A stretch of 64,000 nt of DNA from Diplolepis rosae (Eukaryota; Arthropoda; Insecta; Hymenoptera; Diplolepididae). The stretch is taken from contig JAPYXD010000608.1 in assembly GCA_030998225.1 (NCBI GenBank), forward strand, positions 7,098,501 through 7,162,500, read 5' to 3'. The notes under the pieces were generated by a model. It did not search any database and had not been told where the DNA came from. It was given only the letters and a program-made list of their open reading frames with translations. The position numbers and the translations under genes were made by a program. Shown here piece by piece: positions 11,100 to 22,020 of this stretch; position 1 is the stretch's first letter, and every line of letters begins with the position of its first letter.

Positions 11100-12060
11100 C
11101 ATGTCAATATTAAAAATCAAAAAATTAAAATATACATCCTGTCGAGAAATTTCTCGATAAGAATGTGTAGACGTTATTTAGCCAAACAATTTTTCATCTA
11201 AAAGTTTTTTTTGTGTCTCACATATTTTGTCTAAAAACTGGAATTTTTGAATTTTAATCGTATTTTTTGGAATTGAAACGAAACATATATCTTTTATCAG
11301 AAACTGTGTGAGACAAAATTTGTAGATCTTTTTGAAACGAACAACTTTGTATTCTAACGTTTTTTTCGTATTTCACATATTATTGTTAAAAAATTGAATT
11401 TTGGATTTTCAATGGTTTTTTTTAAAATTAATAAGAAAAATATGCATCTTATGAAAAAATGGCACATTCTCATCGAGCGCAGCTCGCTTCGCTCGCAAGT
11501 TTGAGCGCGCCTAGGGCGCGCGATTCGATCGTCGCGCTTCGCGCTCCGGAATACTCAATAGCTTTTTTTTAATTAAAAAGAAAAATATGCATCTTATGAA
11601 AAAATGTTACAATTTAAATTTGTAGGTCTTTATGTAGAAAATAATATTGTATCATAACGTTTTTTCGTATCTCGTATAATTTAACTGGAAAGTGGAATTT
11701 TGATATTGACTTTTTTCGAATTTGAATATGCTGTAACATTTCTAATTTTGATTTAATCAAAAAATGTTATCAGGATAATTTGTAGAGATTTTTTAGCACT
11801 ATCAAAAACCAGTATTGAAATTTTTGATTTTTTCAAAAAATTATTTTCAAAAACACAAAAGTAGTGCTCAATCCCTCAATTTTGATTGGATGTGGCTGGT
11901 TAACGAACTTGTTCTTACTTTTTCGGCTCCGATAAAGTGTACCAAAGCTCAATTCAATCTGATAATTCTATCTAGAGTTATGCCGCACACGACCTACTAC
12001 AGACAGACAGACAGACACTTTCGTAAAAACAATTTTTTCTGACTCAGGGGGTTCAAAACG
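11100..12060. repeat. Dispersed-repeat region with internal duplication and a CG-rich insert
   Basis: A block ending AAAAATATGCATCTTATGAA occurs at 11425-11461 and again at 11567-11605. Between them is a 100-bp CG-rich patch (11470-11565) made of short palindromes such as GAGCGCAGCTCGCTTCG and GCGCGCCTAGGGCGCGCG. The right part ends with ACAGACAGACAGACA (12000-12015) and GACTCAGGGGGTTC (12042-12055), words I have seen in a widespread insect repeat. The family was not identified. Confidence 0.45.
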
Positions 12061-12493
12061 TAAAGACTTGATGAAAATTTCGAAAGTCATTTTTCACATA
12101 AAACCAATACCTTCTCATCCATGATGAGAATGTAAAAAAAACGTGACGTTGCTGATGAGAAAATATTAAATTTTCCACAAGTTACTTGAGAAAAGCTATG
12201 CTCATAATGTACACGAAAATGAGACACACTTTTGAGTCAATTATATTAACTATGTTATGAACAAATGGTACGAGCGATTTCCAATAAAATAATTATTTAT
12301 TTTATAAATAATGTTTTTCAAAATCTTCATTTTTAATTGATCGTAACATACAATATCAAGTTTGTTTCAGTATATTTTATGATTTCCACTTTAATACCAT
12401 ATACATGATAGTTTTATGAATAATATGTAATGCCGAAAACTTATCAAGAAGCTTAATTTTGTTGTTTTTTGATAAAATGAGAAACTTTTCATA

Positions 12494-13256
12494 TAAAGGG
12501 TTTCCCAATAAGGGTGATATGTTTTGAAATTGAAAAAAAAACACTGAATATTCATTCGGAATTGATCGAAATCTTTTTTATTATATTGGATACTCTATGC
12601 CATTTATGATTTAAACAATATATCGGCCAAATGTCCCCCGAGACTTGAGCCAAAAATGCGCCTCATCAGAAAAGATGATTTTTTGATGAAAATTGGGATC
12701 ATTTTCAATTGATTCCAGAGCCCAATCCGCGAAATCCCGACGCAAACGATGGTCATTAGGCTTCAGTTCTTGGGCCAGAATCATCTTATAGGGATGCAGG
12801 CCAAGATCCAATCGCAAAATACGCCAGGTAGTCATCCTGGACAGGCCCAATTCCTGAGATCGGCGTGGCACGGACAATTCACGGTTTTCCTCGATACTGG
12901 CCTGTACGGCGGCTATATTCTGTGTAGAACGTGCGGTACGCATACGATTTTTAGGCTTAGTATCCAATAGAGTAAATTCACTCTCCAACTTATCGATTAT
13001 TCGACGAATTGAGAGCGCGGATGGAGCAGAATGACGACCATATTTTGCACGATATGCTCTTTGAACACCGACAAAACTTCTCGAATTTTGATAAAATAAT
13101 TGGACAATTTCCAAACGTTGTGGAAGCGTGAAACTACTCATGATTAAATGGCAAACCTTACTGATGACAACTGACAGCAGACGTCAAAAAATTTCAGTTC
13201 AAATGAGCCCAATAGGGACATTCAAAATCATATCACCCCTATTGGGAAACCCTTTA
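12494..13256 (-). mobile_element. Internally deleted mariner/Tc1-like element
   Basis: The TIRs TAAAGGGTTTCCCAATA(A/G)G followed by GGTGATATG are almost identical at both ends and bounded by TA, the duplication expected for the IS630-Tc1-mariner superfamily. Length is 763 bp, against roughly 1.2-1.3 kb for a complete element. The transposase reading frame on the minus strand stops abruptly near the left TIR. Confidence 0.85.
12611..13141 (-). pseudogene. Mariner/Tc1-like transposase, C-terminal half deleted
   Basis: The 176-residue frame opens with a helix-turn-helix region (ERLEIVQLFYQNSRSF-type start, RRIIDKLESEF) and a second one (VPRRSQELGLSRMTTWRILR), then LHPYKMILAQELKPNDH and the first catalytic aspartate in IIFSDEAHFWL. 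After residue about 168 it jumps to GTFGRYIV and a stop. The second aspartate and the third acidic residue of the DDE/D triad are absent, so it cannot be catalytic. It resembles a mariner-like transposase common in insect genomes (recollection). Start chosen at the ATG just inside the right TIR, which fits the family. Confidence 0.85.
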
Positions 13257-13539
13257 TGATGTTACTGCAGTCGGTAAATTTGCAAGGTTTAAAATATAAA
13301 ACTTTAGAATTAAATGACTTCGAACAAAATGATGAAACCTTTATGTACATTTTACACATTCCTATATTTTCTATTATCATTTTAAATTTCATTTTTAAAC
13401 TTTGCACGCAAAATGCTTGGGCTTTGCACTTGAAGTCGCCTCTATCCGAATTCAAGAACGAACATTATAGTTAAATTTCAACGCTGAAAGATGAAACTAT
13501 TACATTCCTCAATTACCCTTCCACAGAAATTTTAACGTA
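13257..13539. other. Spacer, nothing recognised
   Basis: AT-rich. Two opposite-strand ORFs of about 73 codons overlap here without motifs. Confidence 0.4.
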
Positions 13540-14006
13540 CACTGTAAAAAAAATTTCGGAAATTTTTCCGAAAATAGTCGGACAGCTTAAAATACAAATG
13601 GTTCGTAAATTTTTCCAAATATAAAGTCGGAAATATTTCCGACATAGACCTGGAAATAGTTCCTACCGTTTGGTCGGAGAAATATCCAGTTTATTAGGAA
13701 AAATATATACAATATATATCATAATTGATGTGGAAAAAGATTAAAAAAATGCGAACAAATTTCTGTTTTTGTGGAATAATTTCCGCTTTTCATGAGGAAA
13801 ATTTCCTACAACTTAGGAGATTTATGAAATGTTCTCACTTTTTTGATATATTTTGTAATAGTTCAGAAATAAGTCTGGAAATTCGGCCAATTTTCCTCAA
13901 ATCTATGAAATTTTTCCGCTTTCTGTAGGAAAATCTATGCTTCCTAAGGATTTAGGAAAAATATCCTAATACATAGTAGGAAAACTTACCGATATTTTTT
14001 ACAGTG
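13540..14006 (+). mobile_element. 467-bp TIR element (CACTGTAAAAAA ends), left copy
   Basis: It begins CACTGTAAAAAAAATTTCGG and ends with the inverse TTTTTTACAGTG, flanked by TA on each side. Inside are many TTTTCCGA/TCGGAAAA words in both orientations. It is noncoding. A second copy lies inverted at 14490-14956. Confidence 0.85.
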
Positions 14007-14489
14007 TAGAAAGAGGGTATCAACAGGTTGAATATTTATTTGAGTCATATTGCTAGTTCATCCAGTTAGGTAGGGTACGTACCACCAAACAATCAAGAAT
14101 GAATCATCGCGAACATCAAACAACTTTTTCTTATTCTAGTAATGTGTTTCAAATAAGATCATCTCTATTCGGATCATATAAACTGAACTAAAACGGTAAA
14201 ATGTCAATTTCAAAGCGTATAATTATGCTCGCAGAATAATCTGAAACTAATTGCTCATTCTCTAATTGGTAGATGGAGCTTATTATTTTATTAAAATTTG
14301 TCGTACGCAATTTCAAGCGATACACAACCAAAGCTTAAGTTACCGAACTGGATTGATTGTTTTCTATCGGAACTATCAAGTCTTTTATTTGAATAAGATT
14401 GATCCAAGTTAATTCTGTAAAAACTGAAAGTTGTTTTTCTAAGAGGTTCTATTCACCGACTTCATCAAATAATGTCGTCACATTTAATG
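14007..14489. other. Spacer between the two inverted 467-bp elements
   Basis: 483 bp of AT-rich DNA with no ORF or repeat that I can identify. Together with its flanks it forms a stem-loop-capable 1.4-kb structure. Confidence 0.5.
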
Positions 14490-14956
14490 CACTATAGAAA
14501 ATATCGGTAAATTTTTCTACTATGTATTGGAAAATTTCTCCTAAATCCTTAGGAAGCATAGATTTTCCTACAGAAAGTGGAAATATTTCATAGATTTAAG
14601 GAAAATAGACCGAATTTTCGGACTTATTTCCAAACTATTAGGAAATATATCAAAAAGGTGAGAACATTTCACAAATCTCCTAGGTTGTAGGAAATTTTGT
14701 CCATAAAAAGCGGAAATTATTCCACAAAAATGGAAATTTGTTCACTTTTTTTGGATCTTTTTCCACATCAATTATGATATATATTGTATATATTTTTCCT
14801 AATAAACTGGATATTTCTCCGACCAAACAGTAGGAACTATTTCCAGTTCTATGTCGGAAATATTTCCGGCTTTATATTCGGAAAAATTTACGACCCATTT
14901 GTATTTTAAGCTGTCCGACTATTTTCGGAAAAATTTCCGAAAACTTTTTTACAGAG
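14490..14956 (-). mobile_element. 467-bp TIR element, right copy, inverted
   Basis: It is the reverse complement of 13540-14006 with modest divergence. The ends are CACTATAGAAAATATCGG (left) and TTTTTTACAGAG (right), so its own termini have decayed relative to the left copy. It abuts the next element at 14959 through a TA. Confidence 0.85.
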
Positions 14957-14958
14957 TA

Positions 14959-15470
14959 CACAGAGAAAAATAGTTGAAGTAATTTTACTCAACTTTCGAT
15001 TGAAGTTGGAACACATGGACAAGTTAGAAATTATATAGTGTCACTGTAATTAGTTGTAATGTATCCAATGTTCAAGAACCAATCATAGTTGAGTAAAATT
15101 CGGAAGTGTAGAGTAAAATATGAAAGTGTATATAAAAGATTTCTAAAAATATATATTATTACTCGTAGTATAATTATGATAAGCCAATCTTTTTTTCAAT
15201 CCTAAAAATACTAGAGCTTTCCGTTTACTCTACTCTACGCTTCACTCGAGAGTTGAGTAAACCGTGAGTCGCAAGACTCGTTCCTCCAGCTATATCGTTT
15301 CACGCAGGAACAAATGAAAGTAATCTGCGACTTGGGCACACATAAAAGTTTTCTAACTTCAAAAATCTGTTGAATTTTCAGCATACTGATGTTCCACGTT
15401 ATTATATTTAATAATCAAAACCAATTATAAACATACAAAATACAATTACAGTTTTTTTTAATAGGAAGTT
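14959..15470 (+). mobile_element. CACGGAG-family element, inverted partial copy
   Basis: It starts CACAGAGAAAAATAGTTGAA (one change from the family consensus) directly beside the preceding element and runs through blocks shared with 8975-9652 and 59510-60172 in reverse order. Its inner part (from about 15205) belongs to the left arm of the large inverted duplication. Confidence 0.7.
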
Positions 15471-15606
15471 ATTATTTTGATTCCAATAGATTAATGTTAA
15501 TAATGAACAGGACTTATATCGACCCTTAGTATTGATATTAAATATTGTTGATGTTCTTAGTTGGCTTTAGGTTTCAGAAGAAATGTTAACCTAAGTTTCA
15601 TATTTT

Positions 15607-15642
15607 CAAACGTTTCGACTCAGATTGGAGTCATCATCAGTG
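15607..15642 (-). ncRNA. Hammerhead ribozyme-like core
   Basis: Read on the minus strand it is CACTGATGATGACTCC, a short loop, then GAGTCGAAACGTTTG. This gives the conserved CUGANGA box, a 5-bp helix II (GACUC/GAGUC) and the GAAA box in the right order and spacing. Such cores are known in Penelope-like retroelement terminal repeats. Helices I and III and the UH cleavage dinucleotide could not be fixed by eye, so self-cleavage is unproven. Confidence 0.6.
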
Positions 15643-15653
15643 AGAATTTATTT

Positions 15654-15966
15654 CTATAAAAAAATACAAAAGGAAGAAACTTAAAAAAATGGCCCGTGTG
15701 ACGGATAAACATTGTGGAAAAAATAATATAAAAGAATTGCACGTGTGAAACTATGAAATTGGTCTCAATAACTAAATTTGCAAAAATAAAAACTGTACAA
15801 AAAATTTTTTCTATTAAAATACAAAGGGAAGAAAACTTAAAAAGCTGCACATGTGACGGATAAACATTGTGGTAAAAAATGATATAAATTAATTGCAGAT
15901 GTGAAGCTATAAAATTGGTCTAAATAACTAAATTTAACAAAACAAAAACTCTGCAAAGATTTCTCT
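15654..15966. repeat. Two tandem units of about 157 bp next to the hammerhead core
   Basis: Unit 1 (15654-15810) and unit 2 (15811-15966) share CTAT-AAAATACAAA-GGAAGAAA, GTGACGGATAAACATTGTGG and AAATTGGTCT-AATAACTAAAT with scattered changes. Confidence 0.7.
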
Positions 15967-16081
15967 AGTCAAGAAAAATTATTACAGAATAAAAAGTATA
16001 AAAAACTGCGATCTCATCACAATAAAATATTACCAAACAAAAACTGACCTGTTATTTTGTTAAATAGCCGGACAAAACGTT

Positions 16082-17150
16082 GCTTATTAAAATTAATCCA
16101 AGTGAGACAATAACAAATTTCCTTTTTTTCTTTCTTTTCTTTCGCCGCGAACAAAATGAGCACATAATTTTTGGAAGAGCACTCCTATCACTACGGGTTT
16201 TTCTTCAAAACCACAGTGCGGCCACTACCATGTATTTTAAGAGGGTACTTAAAAAAGTGAAAATGAGCATCAGCGCCGCCAAGTTTTGATAACAAGAACT
16301 AATATCAATGCAAACGAAACCCCCGCCCCCAAGCCAATGTATTCTGAAGAGCGGAAAATTTTGAAATATATTGTATGAAATCCATTTTATAAATTTAAAT
16401 GATTTAAAGTTGAAAATAATTTGTGAAAGAATAAAAATACAACAAGAATTTTTAAATATGAATCACAATGAATAGTTAAATATTGTAATATTACACGGAG
16501 AAAAATAGTTGAAGTAATTTTACTCAACTCTCTCGATTAAACTTGGGACTTAAGGACATTTGAACATCAATTAAATCCTAGTCGTGTAAAATGAATTTGA
16601 TAAATACCTAATTCACCCAAAGTGAATATCAATAAGCGTTACATAGGAAATAGTAAGGAGTTGAACCTGAAATGTATAAATATATCACCGACGCTTGAGG
16701 TGCTTCGAACGATATGAAACATTTCGACCTTTTCGATCATTAATTTATCAATTTTTAAACATTTATCAAGTTATTTTTGCCCGATTAGGTCAAAAGTTTC
16801 GCGTTTAGATTCTGATTTTAAATTTCAAATCTGCAATTTCTAATTATATCAATTTCTTGAATTTGGGAAAGGCAACTTTGCCCTATTTTAGGCCAAAATT
16901 GGCCTTTCAAAATTTACGTGTGGGTCACACGAAGGGTGAAAATTTCGCGAGCTTTTATTCTTTATTTTAAGAGTGAGAACAGCAAAGAAACTCACGATTT
17001 TCAGTTTTTCCGAATGAGCAAAATAAAACGGAGGAATCGTCGGATATATTGCCCGTGATATTGGATTTTTGAGAATCTAAAAACCAAAAAAAAACCTCAA
17101 TTAGTAAGCACCAAGATTTCGCGCAGTTGCGCTTTCAAATACACGGTTTA
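16082..17150. other. Start of the cargo between the inverted arms; no gene recognised
   Basis: Mostly AT-rich. 16496-16560 is a short fragment of the CACGGAGAAAAATAG family. The sequence around 16635-16668 (ACATAGGAAATAGTAAGGAGTTGA) recurs at 47985-48010. No convincing ORF. Confidence 0.4.
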
Positions 17151-19010
17151 ATTTTTGGGTTTTCCCTACACCTGAAAATAAAGTTCCTTTTGACCTTTTG
17201 GATCATAGAGTGGCTTTCTCTTTGCCATGGTTAATTCAACTCACTAGTTTCCTAAATATTCCAACCCACCATTTATGTTTAATTTAAAAATCTTATTATC
17301 CACAAGCATCAGTTTGTCGGTCCCCAATTTTGAAGATTAAGAGCATATGCTCCCGACGAGTTCATCATTTGCTTTTCCTCCCGTTAGAATCGATAAAACC
17401 GTACTAGATTCTGGTTGACTCAATGGAAGTTTAGAAGGAAAAGGGAACGCCGTGATAGTGAAGTGCCCTCAGGGCTCCGACACTACACGACGCCAAAAAT
17501 ATATGAGGATGGGAACTTTCTCCGAGTCTCACTTTTTGTGAGTGCACGGATACTCGCGTCCCGAGTTGACCAGAATCCAGTATTTTACTCGAGCCTGCTG
17601 CTCGCTGCTTTTAATTAAAAAATAAGAAAACCCCACGCGAATGAAAAAAAACAAACCTACAAATATTTTCAAAAAAAAACGTAAAACGATCCAAAAGATC
17701 CCTAAGTGCTAAGGGAGGACCGGGAAGCATAGACGACCTGGTTCTCAAAGTTGTTCACCTGATCGTGAGATGCAGGTGAGCATACTTGAGCCCGAGGTCT
17801 CGAATTAATAAATTGAATGCCCTGGTGTCGAGCCGTGCTCTCACCTTTGTGGGCAGCGCGCCTGTAATAAATTTTGTGGATCAGCAACCGAGCACGTTAC
17901 CTCGGTTTTCCATCTCTCTATTAATTTCCCCCCTTAATTAACATGCGCGCGCCTCAATTAGCGACCGCGATCGAGTCCAATTAAATCAATAAATTAAGAA
18001 TTTTATGCACGATGTTTTCCCCCTTTTTACGACCGTTTTCGGGTTGGAAATCAGTATCAGGAAAAAGCTGACATTTTCGAGATCATGATGATGTTTTTCA
18101 GATTCCAAAAAGTCGCATATTTCGTCCCGTGGAAGCATTCAAAAATTGATGTACACTCAAAAGCGAAAACGCACCGCGCGACGACGACGAGAAAGCCTTT
18201 CCCCCATTTCACCTCCCGCTGGTGCGTGCTACCTGCGTGGGCGCGGGTTCCTATTGGACAGCTGTGTGGCAGGCTTGAATGTCGTGTAACGCTTTTTATA
18301 ATAAAAAGGAAATTTCAATAAATCAACCTCTATTTATTATTGTTAAGTGACCCATTTTCATAAATACAGTTATTCGTAATGTTGAATACTAATGGATTTT
18401 ACGGCAAAATGATAATTATCTTTACTTATAATATAAAAAATCTATAATACTTGCAATGTGGCAATGATTATAATTATTTATTTAAAATGAAATAACAATT
18501 ATATTTGCTTATTTACAATATAATAATAACTGTATTCACTTATAACCATACAGTTTGGTTCATTTATTTATATATTACATTTGTTCATTTGGTTAATTTA
18601 TTTAATCATTCATTAAAACTCTCATACATGCAAATGAACAAATGATCCTGCTATAAATAATAAAAAAGAATATAAAAAAAAAAGTAACAGTATGGGACGC
18701 CCGCCTATCCAGCGGATCATGCCACACGCTGCTTGATCTGAGTGATTGGTCGGGTGGCAGCAACCACAAGTTAGTGTGGCGCTCGCTGAGAGTACGAACG
18801 AAAATGTCCGTGAAAAGCAGGCTGCTTCGTTCTCGTCACATTCACTTCCGGTTTGGAAGTAAATCGTCTATTACTGGGCAAATACTTAACGAGACATCGC
18901 AATTCTTTCGTGCGAGTCTCGTGGGAACCTACTTGTTCTAAAAGTAACCCTAATTTCGTGGATTCTTCCCTCGTTTCGTCGCAAAAGGCGGATACTTGAC
19001 GCTGGGCCGT
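17151..19010. other. GC-richer cargo region, not recognised
   Basis: Composition shifts to more balanced DNA with CpG-containing words (for example 17400-17600, 17940-18000, 18165-18290, 18690-18990), split by very AT-rich DNA at 18300-18680. Short ORFs (17415-17618, 17702-17887 minus, 18085-18321) carry no motif. It could include promoter or exon sequence of a host gene, but splice sites and protein similarity cannot be judged by eye. Confidence 0.3.
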
Positions 19011-19537
19011 CTCAGATAGTTGAGTAAAATGAGCATCGGCTGTATTATTTCAACTGGCAATGATATGGTTTCTATGGTTACAACAGCTTAAAAATAACAT
19101 CGGTAGCGGCAATAGCGCCACCACTTGTTGATAGCAAATATTATAATTCGTTCCCCATTTCTCCTATATGAGTGGACCCACTGTGTTCAAAACTGAGTTG
19201 CATTTGGAAACAGACTAGAAAAGGCTGTGTAAAGTAAAGTGGGAGGTAAGGTTTTTTATTAGGAGAGTCTCGGTTAAAGGGAAAGGAGAGAAATAAAAAT
19301 GTGTAAAGTTGTACACAAGATGACCAGAATACTGTGACAAAAGAGGGCTATGAAATTTGAAATGAGTCATAAACAGTCTGTATACAACTGTTAGAAATTT
19401 CAACCGCCATCTTCCGAAACATGTGACTGAAGCTTTTTATTCAGTCTCAGTCTCGCAAGAATAAGATTGTACTTCAGGAAAATCAGTTACTTTTTTTGTG
19501 AATTTAAGAAACAATTTTGTTAATTATCAGTTAGAAA
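19011..19537. other. Unassigned DNA
   Basis: No repeat or gene identified. A 62-codon minus-strand ORF (19215-19403) has no motif. Confidence 0.35.
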
Positions 19538-19735
19538 GTGTTGAATGTTCTGATACCTGTATTTGGAAGTTATGTGACTTTTAACAGGAATAATTTTACG
19601 TTTTTTGGGTAACTGGAGTTTAATGCAGTTACAACGTGTTAAATGTTCTGATACCTATATGTGGAAATTATGAAACTTGTAACAGGAATAATTTAACGTT
19701 TTTTGGATAACTGTAGATTAATGCAGTTATATGTA
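19538..19735. repeat. Two tandem units of about 98 bp
   Basis: Units starting at 19538 and 19636 share GTGTT(G/A)AATGTTCTGATACC, AACAGGAATAATTT and ACGTTTTTTGG. They are noncoding. Confidence 0.75.
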
Positions 19736-20544
19736 ACTGAAAATTTTAATTACAGTTTTGCAATTTAATGGTAAATTTGATAAAATTCGATGAAATTTGG
19801 TTACAGTTTGACAGTTTTAAGATTTATTTTTTGAAAACTTAGTGTTACCTTACACAATATTAAGAAAACTTTTGTAGTAAACGTTTCTTCACAATTTTTA
19901 GATACCTTTACTAAAAAACATTATAAATGTCGTCAAATTTTAACGTTGACTTTGTTATTTTGTTGATTTGTTACTGTGTCACTTGGATTAATTTTAATCA
20001 GCAACGTTTTGTTCGGCTATTTAACAAAATAACAGGTCAGTTTTTGTTTGGTAATATTTTATTGTGATGAGATCGCAGTTTTTTACACTTTTTATTCTGT
20101 AATAATGTTTCTTGACTCCTACAATTTTACTGTATATATAATCTTTTTTAAGGTAGATTTAAACAATTTTTCTGTACAGCTTTTTTGTGAATTCAGCTAT
20201 TTAGACCGATTTTACAGTTTTCACACGTACAATACATTTATATCGGATTCCAAATTTGTGAAGTGGGCCACTTTTTTTCGGGGGGTCGTGATTTTTTCCT
20301 ACAAATGAGCAATTCGGTAGAATATTACATTAATAAAAAGATCTCAAAATGGTTTCGCAAAATTTGAAATTTTTCAAAAGTTATAGTTATTCAAAGTTTT
20401 TAGCAGTAGTTTGGTAAATAATTTTTTTCTCTTAATCTACTATAAGGATTTCACAGATTTTTTTACTGTTTTATTTTGTATGTCCATTCTACAAAGAAAA
20501 AAAATTACAACAATGTTGCATAAAAATTGCTGAAATGAGCAACA

Positions 20545-21838
20545 ATTTTTATAAACTGATTAAATTTGTTGCAACTTCTCAATCTTTTTCGATGCTTATT
20601 TCGATATGTTATGTTAGCTCGTTTAATAACGAAAATTTCGGTAAAAGAAAAACTGAGTAAGTCCAATACAGTCATAAGTTATACGTATCTTCATGTCGAG
20701 GCGCAGTGCGACTCGCGATACATGCAACACGTTGCGCGCTACCTACGTAGATGCATGCCTTTTTTTTCCGTTTCTAATCTTATGAATAATTTATCCTGCT
20801 TACTATTGCGGGTTGCCAATAAGTAAACACCGAAATAACTGTATATAATTGTAAGAGGTTTTAGTTTTTATTATTTCTCAACTTCATTACACTTTGTGTG
20901 ACAAATCCATCTGATCAGAAAATAGTTTATATGAAAGTGGCGAAAAAAATCCACTCATCTTTAATTTTCACTTGAAATTTTACTTCACTTCACTTTAATT
21001 TTCACTTAAAAAGGGAATTTAGGTTAAATAAAATTCAAAAAGTTATGTACTTTTCCGACGGTGCTGGTTCACAGTACAAGAATAAATTCAGTCTAGTAAA
21101 TTTGATCAATCACGTAAGAGAATTCAAAATTAAAGATGAGTGGATTTTTTTCGCCACTTCACATGGCAAAGGGGGATGTGATGGAATCGGAGGGACTGAC
21201 AAACGACATACATTTTAATCGAGTTCACAAAAAGAAAATATCACCACGCCGAAACTCCTTTATGAGTGGTCAAAAAGTTTTTAAAAAACCGATTTTGAAT
21301 ATTCCTCTGCAAATGATCATGTAATGCACAATGAGCCTGTAAAGAGGCTATTTGATATGGCGAAAACTGTACAAAATACAAGGCAATATAATCGTTTTAT
21401 TCCAATCGACGGCAGCAAACTTTCATATAAACTATTTTCTGATTCAGATAAATCTGTCACACAAAGTTTTATGAAGTTGAGAATTAATATAAAATAAAAC
21501 CTTTTACAATTATATACAGTTATTTCGGTGTTTATTTATTGGAAACTTGCAATTGCAAGCAGAATAAATTATTCATATAATTAGAAACGGTAGAAATGCG
21601 CATACGCTGAAAGGTACGCATCTACGTAGGTAGCGCGCAACGTGTTGCATATATTGCGAGTCGCACTGCGCCTAGACTTGATAACACGCATAACTTATGA
21701 CCGTATTGGACTTACTCAGTTTTTCTTTTATCGAAATTTTTGTTATCAAACGAGCTAACATAATATGTCAAAATAAGCATCAACAAAGATTGAGAAGTTG
21801 CAACAAATTTAATTTGTTTATAAAAATTGTACAGTTTT
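20545..21838. mobile_element. Foldback element of about 1.3 kb enclosing a decayed gene
   Basis: The left arm about 20545-20940 and right arm about 21430-21838 are inverted copies (shared blocks include GTAGCGCGCAACGTGTTGCA, on the other strand in the left arm, and TACAGTTATTTCGGTGTTTA). The left arm continues with the inverse of 21125-21160, skipping 21161-21430. It is therefore an inverted, internally deleted copy of the same unit rather than a simple TIR. The gene remnant 21045-21497 lies in the centre and its last codons are part of the arm. Confidence 0.75.
21045..21497 (+). pseudogene. Decayed ORF of a widespread arthropod transposon-associated family
   Basis: One continuous frame with in-frame stops at 21216 and about 21276. 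The first part reads MYFSDGAGSQYKNKFSLVNL, followed by EWIFFATSHGKGGCDGIGGT; the last part reads KRLFDMAKTVQNTRQYNRF and ends at TAA 21497. I recall the 'SDG..SQYKN…ATSHGKG.CDG.GGT.KR' pattern from many uncharacterised arthropod proteins that are probably of transposon origin; I cannot name the superfamily. Only the C-terminal part is present (about 150 codons). The D of SDGAGSQYK and the H of ATSHGKG look conserved and may be functional residues. Non-functional here. Confidence 0.6.
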
Positions 21839-21984
21839 TATTTTTGCAAATTTAGTTATTGAGACCAATTTCATAGTTTCACACGTGCAATTCTTTTATA
21901 TTATTTTTTCCACAATGTTTATCCGTCACACGGGCTATTTTTTTAAGTTTCTTCCTTTTGTATTTTTTTATAGAAATAAATTCT

Positions 21985-22020
21985 CACTGATGATGACTCC
22001 AATCTGAGTCGAAACGTTTG
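21985..22020 (+). ncRNA. Hammerhead ribozyme-like core
   Basis: It is identical to the core at 15607-15642 but on the plus strand: CACTGATGATGACTCC, loop, GAGTCGAAACGTTTG. CUGAUGA, a paired helix II and GAAA are all intact. The flanking helices were not resolved. Confidence 0.6.

Larger units (their letters stand above)
15205..16081 (+). repeat. Left arm of a 7.2-kb inverted duplication
   Basis: The sequence reappears in reverse complement in the right arm (20003-22437). 15205-15800 matches about 21840-22437 and 15965-16081 matches 20003-20140. The match includes unrelated neighbouring features: part of a CACGGAG-family element, a hammerhead-like core and the adjacent TTGGCTTTAGG block. It is therefore an inverted duplication of a composite segment or a very large foldback. 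Confidence 0.75.

Noticed and set aside
16080..18321. Candidate small genes (16080-16289, 17415-17618, 17702-17887, 18085-18321)
   Set aside because: Short, motif-free, with no matching splice structure; they were listed only as an unassigned region.
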